7,972 nt of DNA from Nitrososphaeraceae archaeon (GCA_030038695.1 JASHSN010000382.1:1-7972); one strand, 5' to 3'. Numbered from the stretch's first letter, positions 1 through 6,616 are shown. Numbers and translations: made by a program. Notes: generated from the letters alone by a model not told the origin.

Positions 1-337
1 GAAAGTGATGATGGGACTGTGGGGGATGGGCCAGCTTTCACTTACAAAAATATTTGTCGTGGTCGACGCGGATATCAATGTGCATAATCTAGACGAGGTG
101 TTATGGGCTGTCACTACAAGATCCGATCCAAAACGAGATACTGTGATAATCGAAAACGCCCCAACCGACACTTTAGATCCATCTTCGCCGTTAATAAATT
201 TAGGCTCGAAACTAGGGATTGATGCTACAGGGAAGTGGAAGGAGGAGGGATATCTCAGAGAAATTCAACAGCTTGCAGTGGTAGACGAAGAAACAAGGGC
301 AATTGTTGACGGGAATTGGAAAAAATATGGATTCTAG
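1..337 (+). CDS. UbiD-family decarboxylase, C-terminal part (5' end outside window)
   Basis: The reading frame enters from the left edge (first full codon at base 2) and ends at TAG 335-337, so only about the last 111 residues are visible. They match the C-terminal region of UbiD-type decarboxylases: a GMGQLSLTK segment, a strand ending VVVDADI, then LWAVTTRSDP, NAPTDTLDPSSP and GSKLGIDATGKW in the family order. UbiD enzymes use prenylated FMN to remove or add a carboxylate on unsaturated or aromatic acids; the cofactor and catalytic centre lie mainly upstream and cannot be checked here. In archaea the family includes 4-hydroxybenzoate/menaquinone-type decarboxylases and the anhydromevalonate-phosphate decarboxylase of the archaeal mevalonate pathway. 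The visible tail does not tell these apart. The gene converges on the AsnC-type gene, with 29 bases between the two stop codons. Family assignment is firm; substrate is unknown. Confidence 0.88.
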   Translation, partial: KVMMGLWGMGQLSLTKIFVVVDADINVHNLDEVLWAVTTRSDPKRDTVIIENAPTDTLDPSSPLINLGSKLGIDATGKWKEEGYLREIQQLAVVDEETRAIVDGNWKKYGF

Positions 338-366
338 GCTGTAAGAAATGTCTTTCATCTTCAAGA

Positions 367-615
367 TTATGGCTCTCCTAAGGGACCTTCAATTGCAATG
401 AGGGTAACGGTAGACTTGATATCAGGTATTTTTTTAAGATGCAATTTTATTGTGTCCTTAAGGTCTTCAACACTTTGCATGTTGAATCTTGCAAGTATAT
501 CATATGCTCCATGCAATTCTGTAGTCTCGAATATCCCTGGTAACTGGTCAAGTCGATTCATAACTTCGCCTTTATGGTCAACGTCACAATTGATAAGCAC
601 GTATGCGGTGGGCAT
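367..615 (-). CDS. Stand-alone Lrp/AsnC ligand-binding (RAM) domain protein
   Basis: An 82-residue protein made only of the Lrp/AsnC C-terminal effector domain (RAM). It has the ferredoxin-like beta-alpha-beta-beta-alpha-beta pattern: strand AYVLINCDV (4-12), a helix around 15-24, strand pair around GIFETTELHGAYDILARF (27-44), helix SVEDLKDTIKLHL (48-60) and the final strand in IPDIKSTVTLIAI (63-75). The GAYD turn at 36-39 matches the conserved G-x-YD loop of the family. No helix-turn-helix precedes it, and none could fit before the ATG at 615-613. Family members oligomerise and bind amino acids or small effectors between subunits; lone RAM proteins may modulate full-length Lrp regulators or act as sensors, which is inference here. 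A TATA-like element lies about 22 bases upstream. An AGGA at 619-622 is only three bases from the start, too close to be a normal Shine-Dalgarno. Confidence 0.85.
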   Translation of the reverse strand: MPTAYVLINCDVDHKGEVMNRLDQLPGIFETTELHGAYDILARFNMQSVEDLKDTIKLHLKKIPDIKSTVTLIAIEGPLGEP

Positions 616-937
616 CGTTCCTTTGTATTATCACTATATACAGAAGTAGGTAATTAACTATTGGTTTCAAGGAAGTGTTATTTGCGTATAGATAATTCAT
701 TTCTAATGCCCGGTTTTTGCTCCTGCTGATCCCTAATAATTCCTCTATCAATCGTACGGCCGACTCCTCGGTCCTTCTCGCACCCTCAAGTACCGAGAAC
801 CCTGGCAAGTTAAGTGGTACTGGTACGTGTTCCAGAGAGAGATAGCCGCATAGTGTTTGTTGTTTGTTGTTGCCAGATAGTGTCAGGACCGAGATCAAAG
901 AAAGGTCTTGTCAATGAATGATGAATGGCCGTGTAAG
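616..937. other. 322-base stretch with no convincing gene; inverted repeats and a start-less open frame
   Basis: This lies between the stop of topoisomerase IB and the start of the AsnC/RAM gene. A minus-strand frame is open from about 910 to 584, but its only early start is TTG at 898, it runs 32 bases into the AsnC gene in another frame, and its product resembles no family I know. Visible structure includes a 9-base inverted repeat (CTCGGTCCT at 767-775 and AGGACCGAG at 885-893). Inside it is a 6-base hairpin, TTCTCG at 775-780 with CGAGAA at 794-799 and a 13-base loop. No tRNA, rRNA or recognisable SRP or RNase P signature was found. It may be 3' UTR, a gene remnant or an undescribed small RNA. 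The only promoter seen is the TATA element at 631-641. Confidence 0.5.
631..641 (-). promoter_or_regulatory. TATA-like promoter element of the AsnC/RAM gene
   Basis: On the minus strand this reads TGTATATAGTG, an archaeal box-A-like AT-rich element centred about 22 bases upstream of the ATG at 615. With the usual 25-27 base spacing from TATA box to transcription start, the transcript would begin at or next to the start codon, giving a leaderless mRNA. This is inferred from sequence and spacing only. Confidence 0.45.
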
Positions 938-2692
938 CTAGCTCTCTTCCTGGACTACGACCACACCTCTATCTCGAATATCCTTTGCACTTGGATAGAA
1001 TGCTTTCAACTCTCCGTTTTTATAGTCATCCACCCACTTGAACTTGCGCTGAAGTGTAGACGTGTAAATTTTTTTCCAGTCAAGTCCAACGTACGCCATC
1101 CAAGCTTTCATTACCCGAGGATCAATATAGTTGCGCAGAGATGTACCAAGGTTATAATCTCGGGTATTTTTTTGTAGTCTTAATTGCATCTGGACTTTTT
1201 CTAATCTTTCCTCGAGTTTAGTCTTTTGGATATCAGTCTTCCACTTTCTGGCTTCCATATCGCGCCTTAACTTTTGGATCGTTTCCTGTTTTTTCATTAT
1301 TGAATTTTCATATCTCTCTATGGCTTTCTTACTAGCGGGGTTATTGGGATCGATGCCTTTCTTGTGGTTGCAAGTAATAGCTGCTTTCAAATTTGCCATT
1401 TTGGCGACATAGATTTTCTGTGCTTCAGACGATTTTTCATGAACCACAATTGGCGGATTCGCTAGTGCCTCCTTTACTGTGCTTGTAGTGATAAAGGTTC
1501 TGAAGACTTTTGCTGTTAATCCAGGTACGTTTTTAGGATCAATAATTCGTAGAAAGGCATTTACTTTATTAGAGGTGATGCCGTCAAAGATCTGTGTGCC
1601 TGAAAGTTTACCATTCATGAATAACTTGAGATTATCATAGAGACCTGTCGTATCCTCAGAGTCAACCAAAAGTGTTTTTTGCCATGGGACACTGTCTTTG
1701 CCCAAGAAGTTGAACTCTATAAAATTCTGTCCATCGATTTCTGGGAACTTGATATGTTCCACTCTTAAAGTTGAAGCCCCAACTGTATCTGACTCCTCTG
1801 GATCCTTCTCATCACCCACCCTCATAGCAAGCTTGAATATTAGGTAACAGACAGTAGCAATCTTCTTCTGATCAATCTTCGCAGACCTTAGCATTCTATC
1901 AATAATTCGTCTTTCCACTTTATTGATATATTTTCCTAGTTTGTCGGCTTTATCGTACTTCTCTTTCTCATTATGTTGCCTTAGGTTAGCCGAGTCATGC
2001 AGCCAGACGTATTTTCGCTTACCAGTTAATTTTTCAGTCCAGGTTGCAAGCCAAGTTGAAGAATGATCGTGAACGATATTTTGCCAGTTTCCTTCGGGAA
2101 CGGTAGCGTCCTCTCCAAGGTTTAGCGTGACATCATGACTTTGTACACGAGGTTTCCATCTACCTCGCAATGGATGTTGACCTCTTCCCATAAATAGACC
2201 TGGCGGTTCGACTAGCCAGTTGGCTATATCAACTTCAACATCATCTACAATGGCCTTTGCATAAATACGTTTCAATTTTTCTTTTTCTGCTCGTTTGACG
2301 AGGGTCAAACTTCGTTTCTCTTCACGGGGAAGGCTGCGAAATTTTTCTATCTCGCCCTCACGTATCTTCTTTTCTTGATCTACCAGTTGGAAGACTTCTG
2401 AGAAGTCGATAACATCGATGCTGTCAATAGTTTGAAATTCCTTCTGTAACAACTTTTTTAGGTCACTCAAAAAGTTTGACTGGAAAATAGGATCTAGCAC
2501 ATAATGAGTGTCTTTTTTCTTAGCCCATGCATAAACTAATTCTTCTTGGGCTGGATTTAGCGATAGTCTCGTTCCACCAATAATCACGCTAAGCCCTTTT
2601 GCTTGATATGGCGGAGGGAATGCCACACCATTATGCTGCAGCGTTTGCCATTTTGCACCGAGTATCGTGGAGGTGGTCGAAGCCGATGTCAT
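938..2692 (-). CDS. DNA topoisomerase IB (eukaryote-like, thaumarchaeal)
   Basis: A 584-residue type IB topoisomerase that relaxes positive and negative supercoils through a 3'-phosphotyrosyl intermediate, without ATP. It is collinear with the eukaryotic Top1 core. The N-terminal DNA-binding part begins at AKWQTLQHNGVAFPP (13-27). The clamp segment includes GLFMGRGQHPLRGRWKPRV (165-183) and STWLATWTE (212-220). The catalytic part includes SDTVGASTLRVEHI (301-314). All five catalytic residues are present by motif: Arg291 (LAMRVGDEK), Lys332 (FLGKDS), Arg398 (KVFRTF), His443 (CNHKKG) and nucleophile Tyr522 (LRNYIDPR). A charged coiled-coil linker spans about 454-515. It lacks the long charged N-terminal domain of eukaryotic Top1 and extends 62 residues past the tyrosine. 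The ATG at 2692 is chosen because the homologous N-terminal domain starts at once and a TATA-like element sits about 35 bases upstream. It is separated from cofH by 105 bases, so it is probably its own transcript. Confidence 0.97.
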   Translation of the reverse strand: MTSASTTSTILGAKWQTLQHNGVAFPPPYQAKGLSVIIGGTRLSLNPAQEELVYAWAKKKDTHYVLDPIFQSNFLSDLKKLLQKEFQTIDSIDVIDFSEVFQLVDQEKKIREGEIEKFRSLPREEKRSLTLVKRAEKEKLKRIYAKAIVDDVEVDIANWLVEPPGLFMGRGQHPLRGRWKPRVQSHDVTLNLGEDATVPEGNWQNIVHDHSSTWLATWTEKLTGKRKYVWLHDSANLRQHNEKEKYDKADKLGKYINKVERRIIDRMLRSAKIDQKKIATVCYLIFKLAMRVGDEKDPEESDTVGASTLRVEHIKFPEIDGQNFIEFNFLGKDSVPWQKTLLVDSEDTTGLYDNLKLFMNGKLSGTQIFDGITSNKVNAFLRIIDPKNVPGLTAKVFRTFITTSTVKEALANPPIVVHEKSSEAQKIYVAKMANLKAAITCNHKKGIDPNNPASKKAIERYENSIMKKQETIQKLRRDMEARKWKTDIQKTKLEERLEKVQMQLRLQKNTRDYNLGTSLRNYIDPRVMKAWMAYVGLDWKKIYTSTLQRKFKWVDDYKNGELKAFYPSAKDIRDRGVVVVQEES

Positions 2693-2720
2693 CGGATCTA
2701 GACAGAAAATACTTGCTACT

Positions 2721-2732
2721 ATTCTTAAACCT
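2721..2732 (-). promoter_or_regulatory. TATA-like promoter element of topoisomerase IB
   Basis: The minus strand reads GGTTTAAGAATA here, with the AT-rich core centred near 2727, about 35 bases upstream of the ATG at 2692. This predicts a transcript with a leader of roughly 8-10 bases. There is no Shine-Dalgarno sequence between it and the start. The element lies between the cofH stop and the topoisomerase start, which supports separate transcription from cofGH. Confidence 0.4.
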
Positions 2733-2797
2733 TCCCAGCGATAGTCCTACTATCTTCTGGATTCAAAACACCTGCCAAATAGGCAATTTTGTTGTTT

Positions 2798-4039
2798 TTA
2801 ACTCTTGAACTTAAATTTGTCGAGCTTGATTAATTCGTGATACGATCCAAATTGTTTCGGATCGGCTCTATCAAGAATAGATTCATATTCTTCGGATTCA
2901 ATATCGAATCTCCTGATTGATCTATAAAGCGTCGTACGCTGCACCGGGATTCTGCCAGCTTCCCTTATAATAGAATGCATGTGCATTGGTTTCAAGAGCT
3001 GTCCATATCGTGCACCAGCTGCCGTAGAAATGCTTTCATTAATAAGGGTGCCGCCCAAATCGTTGGTGCCAGCCCCCAGCAGCACCTGTGACATTCTGGC
3101 ACCTTCTTTGACCCAGGAGACTTGGATATTATCTATGTATCCATTTAACATGATACGTGAAACCGCATGCATCTTCATTACTTCATTACCGCTTGGTCCA
3201 GGCCGGATGTTAGGTATTGCGCCTTTAAAATACATCGGCGCCTCATTATGCACAAAACTAAGGGGTACGAACTCAGTGAAACCATGTGTTTCTCTCTGAA
3301 TATCTTTCAATATCTCAAGATGCTTTGCCTTCTGCCTTGACGATTCCAGATGTCCGTACATGATAGTACATGTTGTATGGATATCCAAAGAATGAGCGAG
3401 TCTGACAACCCTTATCCAATCATTAACGCTTATCCTCCCCGGAGAAATCAGATCTCGCATTTTTTGATCCAATATTTCAGCAGCTGTCCCTGGGAGACTA
3501 CCTACGCCTGCATCCTTCAACAATCGTAAATAATCTTCGACTGAAACTTCAGAACGAGAGGCCCCATATAGAATTTCCTCAGGAGAAAACGCATGAATAT
3601 GAATATCAGGAAGTTCTTTCTTTATGGCTTTACAGATTTCAACATACAAACCTCCATCCATTTTTGGAAGCAGGCCCGCCTGTATGCAAATCTCGGTTGC
3701 ACCCAATCTCCAAGCTTCCTTGGTTCTTCTCAGTATTTCGTCTGTAGGCAAGAAATACCCTTCCTCGCCCCTAAAATCCCTGCTAAACGCACAAAAACCA
3801 CAGCGCTTGATACAGACATTTGTGAAATTTATATTTCTGTTTATAACATATGTGACGTCCTCTCCGACTGTCCTCCTACGAAGTTCGTCAGCTACTATTG
3901 CAATGACATTCATCTCAGTTCCATCGGCATCTAACAGTTCGGTCGCTTGATCCACAGAAATTTCCTTATTACTCAAAGCTCGGTCGAGCACACTTGTGAT
4001 AATGGGATCGATATTTTTCAAGATGGAGTCGAATGTCAT
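2798..4039 (-). CDS. cofH: FO synthase subunit 2 (CofH), radical SAM tyrosine/ribitylaminouracil transferase
   Basis: A 413-residue radical-SAM enzyme, the usual length for CofH. It joins the 4-hydroxybenzyl group of L-tyrosine to 5-amino-6-(D-ribitylamino)uracil, the first step of making FO, the F420 chromophore. Its [4Fe-4S] cluster is held by Cys76, Cys80 and Cys83 in NVCIKRCGFCAF, the CxxxCxxC radical-SAM signature. CofH-type segments follow in order: GATEICIQAGLLPKMDG (113-129), IHAFSPEEILYGA (148-160), SLPGTAAEIL (181-190), TIMYGH (225-230), FVPLSFVHNEAPMY (257-270) and LGAGTNDLGGTL (321-332). The related menaquinone enzymes MqnC and MqnE share the fold, but these segments and the adjacent cofG favour CofH. 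Its ATG overlaps the cofG stop (ATGA), and a TGAGGA Shine-Dalgarno sits eight bases upstream, implying coupled translation on one cofG-cofH mRNA. The product feeds CofG. Confidence 0.95.
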   Translation of the reverse strand: MTFDSILKNIDPIITSVLDRALSNKEISVDQATELLDADGTEMNVIAIVADELRRRTVGEDVTYVINRNINFTNVCIKRCGFCAFSRDFRGEEGYFLPTDEILRRTKEAWRLGATEICIQAGLLPKMDGGLYVEICKAIKKELPDIHIHAFSPEEILYGASRSEVSVEDYLRLLKDAGVGSLPGTAAEILDQKMRDLISPGRISVNDWIRVVRLAHSLDIHTTCTIMYGHLESSRQKAKHLEILKDIQRETHGFTEFVPLSFVHNEAPMYFKGAIPNIRPGPSGNEVMKMHAVSRIMLNGYIDNIQVSWVKEGARMSQVLLGAGTNDLGGTLINESISTAAGARYGQLLKPMHMHSIIREAGRIPVQRTTLYRSIRRFDIESEEYESILDRADPKQFGSYHELIKLDKFKFKS

Positions 4040-5220
4040 AATACATATTCCTCAGGAACAAGCCCGTGATTGTCGGAAAGCTGCTCTATGTATGGTCTCA
4101 GTCTATCTGAAATAAACCCAGTATCCGACAGGAATTCTGGGTATACTGGCAACCTAGCCCGTAGGGAATATCCCTTGGCTTCTGTTACTTCTCTCACTGA
4201 AGATACGCTAGGCCACGAAAATTCTGGATTAACGTGGTCAATAGTGAGTGGAGAAATCCCTCCCCAGTCGTTAATACCTGCATCAAGAAATGTCCCGAAA
4301 ATGTACGGATTCAGGTTTGGAGGTACCTGAATATTCATTTCTCTTAAAACGATTCTGGCAACTCCTACCGTGGTCAAAAAAAAATCATGCGCTGGCGGGC
4401 TAAACCCATACATTCGTGTCTCGGGTTTAGGGGTGAAGTTTTGCATTATTATTTCTTGAATGTGGCCATATCTTTGGTTGATATCTTTAATTAAAAACAA
4501 AGAATCAATGATATCTTGTGATGTTTCGCCTATGCCAATGAGCAAGCCTGTCGTAGTTGGAATCATTAGATCACCGGCATTCTCCAGAGTCCTTATTCTT
4601 ACTTTCGGATTTTTGCTCGGAGCCATCTCGTGTGGCATCCCCTTTGCGGTAAGGCGTTCGCTAGAAGACTCGAGCATCACTCCCAAGCTAACATTCGTTT
4701 CTTTCAACAGTGACATCTCTTTTTTCGTCAGACTACCTGCATTGGTGTGTGGAAGTAAACCCGTTTTTTGCAATACCATTTCACTCACTTCTCTTAGGTA
4801 TTCAACTGTAGTGGAATGACCAAGAGAGTGCAACCAAGACCTAACCTGAGGATAGCTCTGCTCAGGTCTTTCTCCTGTAACAAATAGAGCTTCAGTACAC
4901 CTGATTCTTTTTCCTGCTTCTGCAATCTCATGAACCTCGGAGGGTCCCATCATTGAGACCAGTTTGTCTGTTGGTTCTTTTTTATAAGCACAGTAAGAGC
5001 ATGAATCACGACAAAGATTTACTAAGTTTATAAAAATTTTTCGTGAATAAGTCACTGGACCGCTCTTAGTTTTGTTTCTAATGCTTCTGGCAGTCGATAG
5101 AATAGCATCATGTTCTTTGCATTCAAGCAACTCGATTGCTTCGTCTTTAGATATCTGTTTCCCTTCCAAGCTCTTTGCTAAGGTTTCATATACACCAGGA
5201 TCGGACTCGGAAGCCAACAT
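4036..5220 (-). CDS. cofG: FO synthase subunit 1 (CofG), 7,8-didemethyl-8-hydroxy-5-deazariboflavin synthase
   Basis: A 394-residue radical-SAM enzyme that cyclises the CofH product to FO with loss of ammonia. The cluster ligands are Cys70, Cys74 and Cys77 in NLCRDSCSYCAYKKEP. Family segments follow: ALFVTGERPEQ (111-121), the HTNAG segment (158-162), LGVMLESSSERL (179-190) and TTTGLLIGIGET (222-233). NFTPKPETRM (261-270) and the C-terminal DAGINDWGGISPLT (313-326) complete the CofG pattern. Separate CofG and CofH proteins, rather than the fused FbiC, are the typical archaeal form. The ATG at 5220-5218 has a TATA-like element about 33 bases upstream and no clear Shine-Dalgarno. That element lies inside an imperfect palindrome in the 54-base gap after the glycosyltransferase stop. 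A run of nine T in the coding strand (plus-strand 4376-4384) does not break the frame. The later F420 genes (cofC, cofD, cofE) are not in the window. Confidence 0.95.
   Translation of the reverse strand: MLASESDPGVYETLAKSLEGKQISKDEAIELLECKEHDAILSTARSIRNKTKSGPVTYSRKIFINLVNLCRDSCSYCAYKKEPTDKLVSMMGPSEVHEIAEAGKRIRCTEALFVTGERPEQSYPQVRSWLHSLGHSTTVEYLREVSEMVLQKTGLLPHTNAGSLTKKEMSLLKETNVSLGVMLESSSERLTAKGMPHEMAPSKNPKVRIRTLENAGDLMIPTTTGLLIGIGETSQDIIDSLFLIKDINQRYGHIQEIIMQNFTPKPETRMYGFSPPAHDFFLTTVGVARIVLREMNIQVPPNLNPYIFGTFLDAGINDWGGISPLTIDHVNPEFSWPSVSSVREVTEAKGYSLRARLPVYPEFLSDTGFISDRLRPYIEQLSDNHGLVPEEYVL
4048..4053 (-). promoter_or_regulatory. Shine-Dalgarno of cofH inside the end of cofG
   Basis: The minus strand reads TGAGGA here, eight bases before the cofH ATG at 4039. 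It is the clearest Shine-Dalgarno in the window and belongs to the only gene that is obviously internal in a transcript. This fits the archaeal pattern in which internal operon genes use ribosome binding sites while first genes are leaderless. It also supports the choice of the 4039 start. Confidence 0.6.
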
Positions 5221-5240
5221 ATACTTCTGCTTCTTAATTC

Positions 5241-5268
5241 AATTCATTCTTAATAAAGAATTAGAATT
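5241..5268. promoter_or_regulatory. cofG promoter region: TATA-like core inside an imperfect palindrome
   Basis: The inner arms ATTCTT (5246-5251) and AAGAAT (5256-5261) form a perfect 6-base inverted repeat around AATA. The outer arms AATTC (5241-5245) and GAATT (5264-5268) extend it with a two-base offset. On the minus strand the core reads TTTATTAAG (5257-5249), a TATA-like box about 33 bases before the cofG ATG. The palindrome could be an operator of the cofGH operon, or the stem at the end of the upstream glycosyltransferase transcript, whose stop codon is at 5277-5275. It is AT-rich, so chance is possible. Confidence 0.4.
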
Positions 5269-5274
5269 ACGCTA

Positions 5275-6492
5275 CTAGCTTAGAGGATGCTGCTGATGTT
5301 CAGTGACAGTATACTGTCTGTCGCGCCATATGACCGCGCCAGTCTTTTTTGCATCGAAAATGGACGAAATAAATGAAAGAGAGATGACCCCCGCAGCAAA
5401 TGGAGATGCTAACGCATAGATCGGACTTTGATGCAACTGTCTAGAATGAACCACGTTGCTAATCACTATAAGTAAGACTGTTAGAATGTTCACACATATT
5501 AGGATGTAACCTATGGGATCTCCGTTATCAGCTAAGTATATAACAAGCAATGAATATGGCAGCAAAATAAAAGGTTCAAACAACATAAAAAATACTGCGA
5601 TTATCATAAGTGTCGTCTTAATCTTATGTTGGGTGTAAAGCGGGATCATTAACCGACGCAATCCTTGCCAGAGCGAGTTGAGATCTCTTGCCCAGATTGC
5701 GGTTAGCATCTCTTCTCCTCGAACCATCTTTAGCCTAAACTTTGCATCTTTGACTTTTCCACCAAGGGCTCCGTCCTCTACAAGCTCTTGTTTTACACTT
5801 TCATGTGTTCCAACTTTCTCGTAGGCAGTTCTGGAGATTACAAAAAAACTACCAAAGAAATAACCTACTTTAGTTTTTGGATTGTTCACCCTTAGAGCTG
5901 AAAAGCGTGTATGAAGAAATGTTGAAAGCATAGGGAGGGTGATTTTTGTAAATGTTTCTATGCAGAGCAGCCTTGGGACAGCGGTGATCGCGTCAAGATT
6001 TTGCTCCAAAAGATTTTGCACTGCAAGGGTCATAAGTGAAGAAGAATGCTTTGTATCGGCATCGGTAAAAAGGAGCAACTCTCCGCTTGCCTTCCTATAA
6101 CCCTGATAACATGCCCAGCTCTTACCCACCCATCCATCTGGCTTTGGTCCAGGATCGACAGCAATAACGTTATCATATTTTCGTGAATATCGTAGAATTA
6201 TGTTTCCAGTCTCATCGCAAGAAGAATCATTGATTGCAACGATCTCAAAGTTTGGATAGTCCTGGTGCAGTAGACTGTCTAGGCATACTGCAATGTATCT
6301 CTCTTCGTTCCTTGCGGGCAGAATTACGCTTACTTTGGGAAATTTAATGAGGACTGGCTTATCGGAGCGTTTCAGTCGCGGAGATAATTTGTATGATTTT
6401 AGCAAATAGGTCAACAGATATATCCAGACTCCAAAAATAGCGAACATTATTACAGTCAATAGTATGTTCACTGCGAAGATATATAGCTCCAT
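5275..6492 (-). CDS. Membrane-anchored family 2 glycosyltransferase
   Basis: A 405-residue processive-type GT2 enzyme predicted to transfer a sugar from a nucleotide-sugar donor at the cytoplasmic face of the membrane. One N-terminal membrane segment (about 5-31) precedes a GT-A catalytic domain. That domain has VSVILPARNEE (54-64), the Asp89 of AINDSSCDET, the metal-binding DxD at 144-146 in LLLFTDADTK, and the likely catalytic-base ED at 239-240. A WQGLRR motif (275-280) occupies the Q-x-x-R-W-like position. Three hydrophobic segments follow (about 293-320, 326-346, 358-378). The stretch PGPKPDGWVGKSWACYQG (114-131) is shared with GT2 enzymes associated with carotenoid or hopanoid lipids (CrtQ- and HpnB-like), hinting at a lipid acceptor. 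No carotenoid genes are nearby, so the acceptor stays unknown. The ATG at 6492 follows a TATA-like box by about 30 bases, with no Shine-Dalgarno. Confidence 0.88.
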   Translation of the reverse strand: MELYIFAVNILLTVIMFAIFGVWIYLLTYLLKSYKLSPRLKRSDKPVLIKFPKVSVILPARNEERYIAVCLDSLLHQDYPNFEIVAINDSSCDETGNIILRYSRKYDNVIAVDPGPKPDGWVGKSWACYQGYRKASGELLLFTDADTKHSSSLMTLAVQNLLEQNLDAITAVPRLLCIETFTKITLPMLSTFLHTRFSALRVNNPKTKVGYFFGSFFVISRTAYEKVGTHESVKQELVEDGALGGKVKDAKFRLKMVRGEEMLTAIWARDLNSLWQGLRRLMIPLYTQHKIKTTLMIIAVFFMLFEPFILLPYSLLVIYLADNGDPIGYILICVNILTVLLIVISNVVHSRQLHQSPIYALASPFAAGVISLSFISSIFDAKKTGAVIWRDRQYTVTEHQQHPLS

Positions 6493-6517
6493 AATACAGC
6501 ACTAATGCTCATCTACC

Positions 6518-6528
6518 AATATAGATTA
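6518..6528 (-). promoter_or_regulatory. TATA-like promoter element of the glycosyltransferase
   Basis: The minus strand reads AATCTATATTG, centred about 31 bases upstream of the ATG at 6492. This predicts a leader of only a few bases. It is the minus-strand promoter of the divergent intergenic region. Confidence 0.45.
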
Positions 6529-6593
6529 TACTGTCGCTGCTAACATTCTGTAAGCTATTTAATAACAAACTATGAGTTGTCGCTACAGGATTT

Positions 6594-6616
6594 CCGACTT
6601 TCGAATTGAAACTCGG
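6594..6616. repeat. Inverted repeat / hairpin in the divergent intergenic region
   Basis: The arms CCGACTTTC (6594-6602) and GAAACTCGG (6608-6616) pair over nine positions with one C-C mismatch around a five-base GAATT loop. The size and symmetry suit either an operator for a dimeric regulator or an RNA hairpin. No T-run follows on either strand, so it does not look like an intrinsic terminator. Confidence 0.5.

Noticed and set aside
584..898. 104-residue minus-strand open frame between topoisomerase IB and the AsnC-type gene.
   Set aside because: Its only early start is TTG, it has no promoter or Shine-Dalgarno, it overlaps the AsnC gene by 32 bases in another frame, and the product has no recognisable motif. 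It is kept only as a possibility in the finding on 616-937.
914..922. ATGATGA resembling box C of a C/D guide RNA on the + strand.
   Set aside because: No CTGA box D was found at a suitable distance, and the downstream sequence is topoisomerase coding region.
2773..2785. TGCC-AAATA-GGCA hairpin followed by T-rich sequence on the + strand, resembling a terminator.
   Set aside because: No plus-strand gene ends here. On the minus strand, where cofH ends, the hairpin is not followed by T residues, and the stem has only four pairs.
4376..4384. Run of nine A (nine T in the cofG coding strand) as a possible frameshift or programmed slippage site.
   Set aside because: The CofG frame is intact and matches the family on both sides, so no frameshift is needed.
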